Below are positions 22,601-30,119 of a stretch of 64,000 nucleotides of DNA, piece by piece. Positions within the stretch are counted from its first letter, which is position 1. Every line of letters begins with the position of its first letter. The DNA lies in contig NZ_JAJCVI010000002.1 of the NCBI RefSeq assembly GCF_020567525.1, positions 434,001 through 498,000 on the forward strand, given 5' to 3'. Position numbers and translations under genes: made by a program. The DNA comes from Halorubellus salinus. Its GTDB lineage: Archaea > Halobacteriota > Halobacteria > Halobacteriales > Natrialbaceae. The notes below the pieces were generated by a model. That model searched no databases. It had not been told where the DNA came from and saw only the letters and a list, made by a program, of their open reading frames with translations.

Positions 22601-24385
22601 TCAGAGGAGGCTGGGGACGACGACCATCGCGAGCAGGCAGACGAGCATCGTGACGCCGACGCTCGTCGTGACGTACCGGACGTGCCGGCGCTTCGGGTCG
22701 ATCGGGAGCCGCGAGATGATGGCTTCCGTGCTCGTGCGGAGGATGTGACCGCCGTCGAGCGGGAACGCCGGGATGCAGTTGAAGAACCCGAGCTGGACGT
22801 TGATCCACCCGGTCCAGAACGCGAGGTTCGCGAGCACGAACAGCGCGTCGGCGCCGAGGGCCGAGAGCGGGCCGCCGCTCGCGACGTAGAAGTTCGTTAT
22901 CGGGCCCTGGAAGCCAGCGAAGTTCAGCGGGAGGTTGAACGCGCCGAACGCGCTCGCGAACGGGAGGACGAGCGTCCCGATCATCGTCCCGAAGAACCAC
23001 TGGACGAGGCCAGTGTCACCGGGGCCGCCGCCGCCGAGCGCGCCGAGGTAGTTCTCGGCGGGATACAGCTGCACGCCGAAGTCAGTGACGACGAGCCCGG
23101 TCGTCCCGAACACGGGCTGGACGCCGAGGAATCCGCCGCCGTTCTGCGCGCCGAGTTCGACCTCGTAGGTCTCGCGAGCACCGTCGTGGTACGCGGTGAT
23201 GGAGACGGTCGTGCCCGGGTCCTGGTTCTCGACGTACCGGACGAGTTCGCGCGTGTCGACGACCCGCTCACCGTCGACCGCGGTGACGACGATCATCTCG
23301 CCCGCGGGCGCGCCACCGGCGGCGAACGGGTCACCGTCGAGCACGCGGACGTACGCACCGGCGACGAACTCGGTGTTCGCGACCGTCCCGTTCGCGCGTT
23401 CGACGGTCGCGTTCACCGGCCCGGGGGACGCCTCGACGGCGTCGTAGAACCCGGCGGTGGTACTGATCGCCGTCCCGTTGATCGCGGTTATCGTATCCTC
23501 CGGTGCGACCGCGGCTGGACCACCACGCACGGACTGCGTGACGAGGACGGTTCGTTCCACGCGCTCGGTGCGCTCCCCGTCGATCTCGACCTCGACGGTC
23601 TCCGCGGTGGTGTTCGCGAGCATCGCGGAGACGTCCGCGTTCGACTCGACGACGGCGCCGTCGAACGCCGTGATGCGGTCGCCTTCGCCGATGTCCGCTT
23701 GCGCAGCGGGCGACCCCGGGAACGCCCCGGCGACCGCCGCGCCCGGTGCGACCGACAGCGACGCGATGATGGGGCCGAACAGGAGCGCGTACGCGACGAC
23801 CGTCACCGCGAAGTTGTTCGTGACGCCCGCGGCGAACATCCGCGTCTGCGCGCCACGCGTCCGCTCGCGGCGCTGTTTCTCGTTCGGTTCGACGAACGCG
23901 CCGATGGGGAGGATGGCGAGGAGGGCGAGCCCCATGGACTCGATCTCGATGTCTTCGACGCGTGAGAGGAGGCCGTGCCCGCCCTCGTGGACGATGAGGC
24001 CGACCGCGAGCCCGAACACGATACCGGGCGCGGCCGACAGCGGGAGGAAGTCGTTGACGCCGGGGATGACGAGGAAGTTCTTCGGGTTACTGACCGTCTG
24101 CTGGGCGGGGTCCTGGACGACGTTGAGTGCGGCGAACACGAGTGCGACGAACGACCCGATCATGACGACGAGCGCGATACCGACGCCGACGTTCGCCCAG
24201 GCACGCCAGAACCGCTTCGGGCCGGCGAGCCAGTTCAGGAACACCCGCCCGCGCTTCGTGTGCAGGGTGAGGATCGGCCCGCTCGTCCCGACGAACGACG
24301 GGAGGAGCCCGTTCCGGTTCGCGTAGATGACAGCGAGCCAGTAGACTGCGAGCCCGAACAGCACCCACTGCAGCGTGGAGACCAT
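22601..24385 (-). CDS. Site-2 protease (M50) family metalloprotease
   Basis: The 594-residue membrane protein has the zinc-protease motif HEGGH (about 133-137) inside a membrane helix and a second active-site motif with FPLDGGHIL near residue 545, both hallmarks of S2P/RseP intramembrane proteases. Two PDZ-like regions lie between them (around GEGDRITAFDGAVV and APEDTITAINGTAI). Such enzymes cleave transmembrane segments of signalling or anti-sigma-like proteins; the haloarchaeal substrates are unknown. The start is the ATG at 24385. It converges with the PGF-CTERM gene, and a 144-bp gap without other features separates the stops. Confidence 0.92.
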   Translation of the reverse strand: MVSTLQWVLFGLAVYWLAVIYANRNGLLPSFVGTSGPILTLHTKRGRVFLNWLAGPKRFWRAWANVGVGIALVVMIGSFVALVFAALNVVQDPAQQTVSNPKNFLVIPGVNDFLPLSAAPGIVFGLAVGLIVHEGGHGLLSRVEDIEIESMGLALLAILPIGAFVEPNEKQRRERTRGAQTRMFAAGVTNNFAVTVVAYALLFGPIIASLSVAPGAAVAGAFPGSPAAQADIGEGDRITAFDGAVVESNADVSAMLANTTAETVEVEIDGERTERVERTVLVTQSVRGGPAAVAPEDTITAINGTAISTTAGFYDAVEASPGPVNATVERANGTVANTEFVAGAYVRVLDGDPFAAGGAPAGEMIVVTAVDGERVVDTRELVRYVENQDPGTTVSITAYHDGARETYEVELGAQNGGGFLGVQPVFGTTGLVVTDFGVQLYPAENYLGALGGGGPGDTGLVQWFFGTMIGTLVLPFASAFGAFNLPLNFAGFQGPITNFYVASGGPLSALGADALFVLANLAFWTGWINVQLGFFNCIPAFPLDGGHILRTSTEAIISRLPIDPKRRHVRYVTTSVGVTMLVCLLAMVVVPSLL

Positions 24386-24648
24386 CACTCGTCTCTGGGG
24401 GACGGGCGGGCAAATGGCTTTGGTTACCCCATCTCGTGGGGGTGCACTCGGGCGCAGTCGCGGGACCGAACTCGGTTGCGCTCGCGGCGACGTACACCTT
24501 CGTCGGTTGCGCTCGCGACGACGCACCCCGTCGTGGGCCGTGCGTCTCGACGCGAGCGCCGGGCGACGGTGGCGGCCAGTCGTCGCGTTCAGCGTGGCTC
24601 GCGGCGCAACTCGGAAACGTTTAACAGCGCTGGGGCGAGAGGGACGGT
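24386..24648. promoter_or_regulatory. Divergent S2P/rpl40e promoter region
   Basis: No gene is seen. The stretch CGGTTGCGCTCGCG occurs twice (near 24473 and 24503), forming a short direct repeat. AAACGTTTAACAGCG at about 24614-24628 resembles a haloarchaeal TATA box at the right distance (about 25-30 bp) from the rpl40e start. The roles are inferred from position. Confidence 0.35.
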
Positions 24649-24798
24649 ATGGCCAGTTTCAAGGAAGCAGAAGCGCGGAACCTCGAGAAGATGATCTGCA
24701 TGCGATGTAACGCCCGGAACTCCAAGGAAGCGAAGCGCTGCCGGAAGTGCGGGTACAAGAACCTTCGCCCGAAGGCGAAGGAAGCGCGCGCAGCCTGA
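24649..24798 (+). CDS. rpl40e: 50S ribosomal protein L40e
   Basis: The 49-residue basic protein reads [20 protein letters not shown], then NARN, and has a zinc finger of two CxxC pairs (CMRC and CRKC) followed by [15 protein letters not shown]. This is the standard short archaeal L40e of the large ribosomal subunit. Length, start and Cys spacing are all typical. Confidence 0.96.
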   Translation: MASFKEAEARNLEKMICMRCNARNSKEAKRCRKCGYKNLRPKAKEARAA

Positions 24799-24879
24799 TC
24801 CGCGAGTCGCTTTCTTCCGCATCACTTGCTCGTTCGCGAGTGACGACGCTGTGGCCGGTCGTTCGACGACGCGCTGCGC

Positions 24880-25494
24880 TCAGGCCTCGTCGGGGTACTT
24901 CGGTTCGCGTTTCTCGGCGCGAGCGAGCGCGGTCTCGACGACGTCCCGGACGTCGCCGTGGAACTCGCTCCCGTGGCCGGCGTACATGTGCTCGACGGTG
25001 TCGGGGAACCGGTCGAGGAGGTGCTGGATGCTCTCGATGAGGCGCTCGCGGCTCTGGCCCGCGTAGTCGGTGCGCCCGAAGCTCCCGTAGTCGAACGCGC
25101 CGTCGTCGTGCACGACCACGTCACCCGAGTACAGTGTCGTCTCGGAGACGAACGAGACGTGGTCGCTCGCGTGCCCTGGCGTGTAGACGACCTCGAAGTC
25201 CTCGTCGCCGATGGGGACGGTGTCCCCGTCGTCGAGGGCGTGCGTCCGATGCTCGTGCTCGGCGTACGCGTAGACGTCCGGGTCGAACGCGTCGACGACC
25301 GCGTCCAGTTGCGCGACGTGGTCGCCGTGCTGGTGCGTGAGGTAGACGACGTCGACGTCGTCGACGTGCTCGCGGACCGCGTCGACGACGCCGTCGTACG
25401 CGCCAGCGTCCACGAGCGCCGTCACGTCGCCCGTCGAGAGATAGGCGTTGCACGTGAACGTCTCCGCGTCCGCCGTCACCGTATGTACTGTCAC
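24880..25494 (-). CDS. MBL-fold metallo-hydrolase (glyoxalase II-like)
   Basis: The 204-residue protein has the metallo-beta-lactamase signature THQHGDHVAQ, then YTPGHASDHVSF, GDVVVHDD and a terminal YAGHGS, which supply the two-metal site. Proteins of this size act on thioesters, lactones or similar bonds in the cytoplasm. The start is a GTG at 25494, right before homology begins (VTVHTVTADAETFTCNAYL). The gene is divergent from the DUF5786 gene 107 bp away and converges with rpl40e. Confidence 0.88.
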   Translation of the reverse strand: MTVHTVTADAETFTCNAYLSTGDVTALVDAGAYDGVVDAVREHVDDVDVVYLTHQHGDHVAQLDAVVDAFDPDVYAYAEHEHRTHALDDGDTVPIGDEDFEVVYTPGHASDHVSFVSETTLYSGDVVVHDDGAFDYGSFGRTDYAGQSRERLIESIQHLLDRFPDTVEHMYAGHGSEFHGDVRDVVETALARAEKREPKYPDEA

Positions 25495-25601
25495 ATGCGT
25501 ACGGACGGACGGTCGATTACTAAAGCCTGACGCGCCACGCGTTTGGAAACTGACGAATCGCCCGTGACGCTTTTGACCCTGCACGGTATTGTTTCACACG
25601 T

Positions 25602-25778
25602 ATGGGTTTTGGGAGTTACGACGAGTCCGAGCAGGGCTCTCAGGAAATCGACACAGACCTGGACGAGGATACCGTCGACGGCCGTGATACGGACCACGAC
25701 GGTGAGGTCGACTTCGAGAACGGGGCATCGAACGACGAACTCCTCGATCGCTTGCAGGACATCAAAGACGAGACGTGA
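25602..25778 (+). CDS. DUF5786 family small acidic protein
   Basis: The 58-residue acidic protein starts MGFGSYDESEQGSQEIDTDL and ends with GASNDELLDRLQDIKDET, the conserved start and end of the haloarchaeal DUF5786 family. The middle is variable and Asp-rich. Its role is unknown. The stop overlaps the GTG start of the DUF99 gene (GTGA at 25775-25778), indicating an operon. Confidence 0.88.
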   Translation: MGFGSYDESEQGSQEIDTDLDEDTVDGRDTDHDGEVDFENGASNDELLDRLQDIKDET

Positions 25779-26359
25779 AGACGGGGGCGCGCGCGGTGGG
25801 GGTCGCCGAGTCCTACACCGGCGACGCGAGCACCCTCGCGGGCGTGGTCGTACGACGCGACAGAGCCGTCGAATCCGTTTCTTTCGGGCGCTGTACGGTC
25901 GGTGGGAGCGACGCGACCGACGGCGTCGGTGACGTCGTCGAAGCCCTCGGCCGACCGGACGCGCGCTACGTCGTGGTCGCGGGCGTGGCGCTCGCGTGGT
26001 ACAACCTCCTCGACCTCGACGCGCTCCACGAGCGCCTGGACCGGCCGGTCCTCGCGGTGACGTTCGAGGGCAGCGAGAGCCTCGAACCGGCGCTCCGCGA
26101 CGCGTTCGACGGGGACGCACTCGACGCGCGCCTCGACGCGTACCGGGCGCTCCCGGCACGCCACTCCGTACGGGTCGCCAGCGACGACGACCGTGACGAG
26201 GGCCGCGACGACGTCGTCTACGTCCGCGCGGTCGGCATCGGCGACGAGCACGCGGCCGAGGTCGTCCGCGCGTTCACGCACGAGGGCGGCCGGCCGGAAC
26301 CGGTGCGCGTCGCCCGCGAGGTCGCGCGCGCCGGCGACGCCCTCCGGAACGACCGGTAG
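25775..26359 (+). CDS. DUF99 (UPF0215) family protein
   Basis: The 194-residue protein contains the family pattern RAVGVAESYTG near the N-terminus, VVVAGVALAWYNLLDL in the middle and RPVLAVTFEGSESLEPAL. DUF99 proteins have been linked to an endonuclease-V-like fold acting on deaminated DNA (sometimes called endonuclease dU). That fits the uracil-DNA glycosylase 80 bp downstream, but activity here is inferred. The GTG start overlaps the DUF5786 stop. No membrane segment. Confidence 0.82.
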   Translation: MKTGARAVGVAESYTGDASTLAGVVVRRDRAVESVSFGRCTVGGSDATDGVGDVVEALGRPDARYVVVAGVALAWYNLLDLDALHERLDRPVLAVTFEGSESLEPALRDAFDGDALDARLDAYRALPARHSVRVASDDDRDEGRDDVVYVRAVGIGDEHAAEVVRAFTHEGGRPEPVRVAREVARAGDALRNDR

Positions 26360-26440
26360 CCTGCGCCGTCACCGCCTCCCGGAGCGGCCCGAGCGCTCGC
26401 GGACGAAACCGTTAGGAGCGTTCCCCACCGCGGTGTGCAC

Positions 26441-27055
26441 ATGAGCGACGACGACGCGGTCGCGTTCGACGGCGCGACCGTCACCGCCTGCACGCGCTGC
26501 CCGGACCTCTGTGACTCGCGGTCACGGATCGTCAACGGCGTCGGGCCCGACGACGCCTCGCTGTGCTTCGTGGGCGAAGCGCCAGGTGCGAACGAGGACG
26601 AACGAGGCGAGCCGTTCGTCGGCCGATCGGGGGACGTCCTCGACGACGCACTCGGCGACGTCGGCCTCCTCCGCGAGGACGTCCGCATCACGAACTGCGT
26701 CCGCTGTCGGCCACCGGACAACCGCGACCCGAAGACCGAAGAGCTCGCGAACTGCCGCGACCACCTCGAACGCGAACTCGACGCGGTCGACCCCGACGTC
26801 GTCGTGACCCTCGGGAAGGTCCCGAGCCAGCACCTCCTCGAACGCGACGTCGCCATCACGAACGAAGCCGGCGACGTCCACGACGTCCGCGTCGGCGACC
26901 GCCAGTTCCGCGTCGTCCTGAGCGTCCACCCCGCGGCGACGCTCTACGACCGCAGTCAACGCGACACGTTCACCGACGCCATCGCCGAAGCCGCGGCGCT
27001 CGCGGGCGTCGAAACGGAAGGAAGCGGCGGGCAGTCCCGCCTCGGCGAGTTCTGA
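26441..27055 (+). CDS. Uracil-DNA glycosylase family protein (type 4/5)
   Basis: The 204-residue protein has the family 4/5 motif FVGEAPGANEDERGEPFVGR, with upstream Cys residues (CTRCPDLC) and a downstream pair (NCVRCRPP) that match 4Fe-4S ligands. A C-terminal SVHPAAT motif lies where the leucine-loop His usually is. The enzyme should remove uracil from DNA. The start is the ATG at 26441; a GTG six bases upstream is also possible. Together with the DUF99 gene it suggests a DNA-deamination repair cluster. Confidence 0.9.
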   Translation: MSDDDAVAFDGATVTACTRCPDLCDSRSRIVNGVGPDDASLCFVGEAPGANEDERGEPFVGRSGDVLDDALGDVGLLREDVRITNCVRCRPPDNRDPKTEELANCRDHLERELDAVDPDVVVTLGKVPSQHLLERDVAITNEAGDVHDVRVGDRQFRVVLSVHPAATLYDRSQRDTFTDAIAEAAALAGVETEGSGGQSRLGEF

Positions 27056-27056
27056 G

Positions 27057-28091
27057 TTAGGACCGACCGAGCCAGCGATCGCCGTCGAACAACCGCTTCA
27101 CCGCAGCGAAGAACCCGTCACCGGTATCCTCCTCCGGACGGAGTCGCGACCGCAGCCGCGAGGAGAACAGCTCGACGCTGATGACGATGACGATGACCAT
27201 GAAGATGCCAGCCGCCGCGCGACTGAACGCGAGCTGCGCGAGCTGACCCTTGATGTACTGACCGAGTCCGCCCGCGCCGACGACACCCAGCGAGATGGCG
27301 ATGCGGACGTTGATCTCCGTGATGTACAGCGCCCACGCGATGAACGACGAGAACACCTGCGAGAGCATCCCGAAGCCGATGACCTGCGAGCGGTTCGCGC
27401 CCGTCGACGAGATCGCCTCGATGGGGCCTTCCTCGACCTCCTCGAGTTCGTCCGTGAACAGCCGCCCCATGTTCCCGATGGTGTCGGTCGCGATGGCGAA
27501 CATCGCCGAGAGCGGCGTCGGCCCGAACACGGGGATGTAGAACAGCACCCAGACGATCGCGGGGATGGCGCGGATGGTACTCATCGTCCCGCGGAACAGG
27601 AAGTTGAACGGGAACGGCGTCACGCGCTCGCTCCCGAGCACGCCGAAGAACAGCGCGAGCGGGAACCCGACGACGGTGCCGGTGAGGCCGACGATGATGG
27701 TGACGACGCTCGCACCGACGATGCTCGTCCCCTCGTTGCGCTGCATGATGGCGTCGACGAGCGACCCGGGGTTGAGGAGGCTCTGGAAGAGCCCGTTCCA
27801 GCCGCTGAGCTGCTGCTCCGAGGAGTACAGCGTGAAGAACCGGAAGTCCGGCGTCGCGAAGTTGAACATGTTGTCGAGGAACACCGGGAACTGGCGGACG
27901 ACCGCTGCGACCGTGAACCCGAGGTACGTGAGGCCCGCACCGGTCGCGCCGAGCACCCCGACGACGAGACCGACCATGAGGAACCGACGGATGCGTTGCG
28001 CGCGCTCTATCTGCATCAGTCGGTCCTTGACGCGCTGGGTCGTCTCCGCTTGCGTGCCACGCATGTCGACGGACGCGCTCTCCTCGCTCAT
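27057..28091 (-). CDS. phnE: Phosphonate/phosphate-type ABC transporter permease PhnE
   Basis: The 344-residue protein has about six membrane spans and the conserved permease loop EAISSTGANRSQVIGFGMLSQ, followed by the RIAISLGVVGAGGLGQYI ending seen in PhnE proteins. It forms the membrane channel with the PhnC ATPase. The start overlaps the phnC stop by four bases (28088-28091), so the pair is translationally coupled. Its stop is two bases from the convergent uracil-DNA glycosylase stop. Confidence 0.92.
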   Translation of the reverse strand: MSEESASVDMRGTQAETTQRVKDRLMQIERAQRIRRFLMVGLVVGVLGATGAGLTYLGFTVAAVVRQFPVFLDNMFNFATPDFRFFTLYSSEQQLSGWNGLFQSLLNPGSLVDAIMQRNEGTSIVGASVVTIIVGLTGTVVGFPLALFFGVLGSERVTPFPFNFLFRGTMSTIRAIPAIVWVLFYIPVFGPTPLSAMFAIATDTIGNMGRLFTDELEEVEEGPIEAISSTGANRSQVIGFGMLSQVFSSFIAWALYITEINVRIAISLGVVGAGGLGQYIKGQLAQLAFSRAAAGIFMVIVIVISVELFSSRLRSRLRPEEDTGDGFFAAVKRLFDGDRWLGRS

Positions 28092-28843
28092 TGTATCGCC
28101 TCCTGGGTTGCCGCGGACGCTTCCTCGTCCTCCTCGTAGTATATCTCGTCGACGACGTCCATCGTCAGGTCGTCCTTCCCGCCGTCGAAGACGACGCGAC
28201 CGTCGCGCAGCCCGATGTAGCGTTCGCCGAACTCGCGCGCGAGCCCGACCTGGTGGAGGCTCGCGATGGTCGTGAGGGTGCGTTCCTTCGCCGCGTCACG
28301 CATGTACCCCATCACTTCCTCCGCGGCCTTCGGGTCGAGGCTCGCGACGGGTTCGTCGGCGAGCATCAGGTCCGGTTGCTGGACGAGCGCGCGAGCGATG
28401 CCGACGCGCTGTTTCTGGCCGCCGGACATCGACCCCGCTCGCTGCTGGGCTTCGTCCAGCAGCCCGACGGTGTCGAGCGCTTCGAGCGCTGCGACCTTGT
28501 CCGGCGTGTCGTACCACGTCAGGAGACTCCGGAGGAGGTCCTCGCGGCTGAGTGCGCCCGTCAGGGCGTTCTTGTACGCGCTCATCGACTCGACGAGGTA
28601 GTGCATCTGGAACACCATGCCGATGTCGCTGCGTCGTCCACTGAGCTTCCGGTCGCCCATGTAGACGCCGCCCTCGGTCGGCTCGGTGAGGCCGTTCAGG
28701 ATGCGTAGCAGGGTCGATTTCCCTGCGCCCGATGGCCCGAGGAGCACGACGAACTCGCCCTCCGGGATGGTGAACGAGGCGTCCTCGAGCGCCACGGTAT
28801 CCCCGTAACGCTTTGTCAGGTTCTCTACTGTGATCGCTGGCAT
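28088..28843 (-). CDS. phnC: Phosphonate/phosphate-type ABC transporter ATP-binding protein PhnC
   Basis: The 251-residue protein has a full ABC set: Walker A GPSGAGKST, signature MSGGQKQRVGIARAL, Walker B LMLADEP and the switch His in IASLHQVGLA. Sequence style and neighbours match PhnC, which powers uptake of phosphonate, phosphite or phosphate esters. The start is the ATG at 28843; a TTG six bases before is less likely. It follows phnD after 61 bp. Confidence 0.93.
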   Translation of the reverse strand: MPAITVENLTKRYGDTVALEDASFTIPEGEFVVLLGPSGAGKSTLLRILNGLTEPTEGGVYMGDRKLSGRRSDIGMVFQMHYLVESMSAYKNALTGALSREDLLRSLLTWYDTPDKVAALEALDTVGLLDEAQQRAGSMSGGQKQRVGIARALVQQPDLMLADEPVASLDPKAAEEVMGYMRDAAKERTLTTIASLHQVGLAREFGERYIGLRDGRVVFDGGKDDLTMDVVDEIYYEEDEEASAATQEAIQ

Positions 28844-28904
28844 TGGCAAATAATTCGTGAAGAACGGTTAGTTGCTTTCGGACTCGACTCGGCGGACGAA
28901 TCGG

Positions 28905-29873
28905 TTATCCGTCGAGGAGGTCCGTGCTGAGGCCCAGGGAGTTCGCGACGTCGATGACCGGCTGGTACGTCTCGAGGCTCGCGGGGCGAACGCCGGAGAA
29001 CCAGAGGTCGTCCTCGGTCGCGTCCTCGCCGGTCTCGGAGTTCGGCTTGCCGTTCGCGCCGAGGTACGCCTCGTCGGGCGCGTTCGAGATGGCGCTGACG
29101 AGCTGCTCCTTGTTCTCGTCGGAGAGCTCGGGGCTCGTCACCATCGGGGCGCGCGGGATCCCGTTCTCGTTGTAGTCCTCCATGTAGTCCGCGACGGGAC
29201 GGACGCCGTCGACGTAGCCGTCGTCGCCCTGCGTGATGAACTTCCCGACGCCGGCCGCGTCGGCCTGGCCGTCCTGGAGCGTCTTGAACGCTTCCGCGTG
29301 CCCGGACCACGTGCCCGTGAAGTCGGCGCCGTTGTCCGAGGTCGGTGCCTCGCCGATCTCGAGGCCTTCCTCCTTCAGCATCCAGAGCGGGTACAGCGAA
29401 CCGGACGCGGACGTGATGTCCGCGAACGCGATCGTCTTGCCCTTGAGGTCGCTGAGGCTCTCGATGTCGGAGTCCTCGCGCGTGACGATGACGCTCGTGT
29501 ACTTCCAGCCGCCGTAGGCTTTGCGCTGGAGCGCGATCTCGGCGTCGTCGGACTTCACGCCGAGTGCGGCCGCGAACGGACCGGTCTCGGCGATGTCGGC
29601 GGACCCGGAGCCCAGACCCTGGAGGACCGCGGAGTAGTTCGAGGCGTACTGGAGCTCGACGTCGGCGTTGTCGAGCGAGCTCTCGATGTGGTCCCGCATG
29701 GGACCGTACTGCTTCATCATGTAGTTCTGGGGCTCGGTCGGGCTCATCATGAACTGGACCGTGCCGTCGTTGTACGGCTGGCTGCCGAAGCTACCGAGAC
29801 AGCCTGCCGTGCTCGTGAGCCCGAGTGCTCCTGCCGTGCCTGTCGCCTTGAGGAAATCGCGTCGACTTGCCAT
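28905..29873 (-). CDS. phnD: Phosphate/phosphonate ABC transporter substrate-binding lipoprotein PhnD
   Basis: The 322-residue protein begins MASRRDFLKATGTAGALGLT, a Tat signal ending in a lipobox with Cys about 25 (STAGC). It carries the PhnD-type periplasmic-binding pattern: DIAETGPFAAALG, LKGKTIAFADITSASGSLYP, DAAGVGKF. It binds the substrate outside the cell and delivers it to PhnE/PhnC. It is first in the phnDCE operon. The precise ligand cannot be read from sequence. Confidence 0.93.
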   Translation of the reverse strand: MASRRDFLKATGTAGALGLTSTAGCLGSFGSQPYNDGTVQFMMSPTEPQNYMMKQYGPMRDHIESSLDNADVELQYASNYSAVLQGLGSGSADIAETGPFAAALGVKSDDAEIALQRKAYGGWKYTSVIVTREDSDIESLSDLKGKTIAFADITSASGSLYPLWMLKEEGLEIGEAPTSDNGADFTGTWSGHAEAFKTLQDGQADAAGVGKFITQGDDGYVDGVRPVADYMEDYNENGIPRAPMVTSPELSDENKEQLVSAISNAPDEAYLGANGKPNSETGEDATEDDLWFSGVRPASLETYQPVIDVANSLGLSTDLLDG

Positions 29874-30119
29874 TGCGAATCAATTCATAGTTCTTGATTA
29901 CGACCTTAAGTTTTCCTAATCGTTCTATGTAGAACTATGTAGGACAAAAAATAGAACTCGGTTAGCTCTCATGTTAAAGCAGGACGCGGCTTAGACGATA
30001 CGGATGGGAACCAGTCGTGGCGTCTGAGAACAGATTCGGAAGTCGTCCCGGTTCCGTCGTGCATTTCGCCTCGACGACACGACGGCGTTCGCGAGCGTCT
30101 CCTCTCGACTATAGAGTGC
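29874..30119. promoter_or_regulatory. phnD promoter region with TTCTA/TAGAA inverted repeat
   Basis: TTCTATGTAGAA at 29923-29934 is an inverted repeat of TTCTA with a 2-bp spacer, followed at 29935 by a partial repeat (CTATGTAGGA). On the phnD strand it lies about 50 bp before the start, just upstream of ACTTAAGG (about 29905-29912), a likely TATA box. The position fits an operator controlling phosphorus uptake, which is inferred. The rest of the gap, to 30119, is featureless and downstream of the secreted nuclease gene. Confidence 0.4.
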
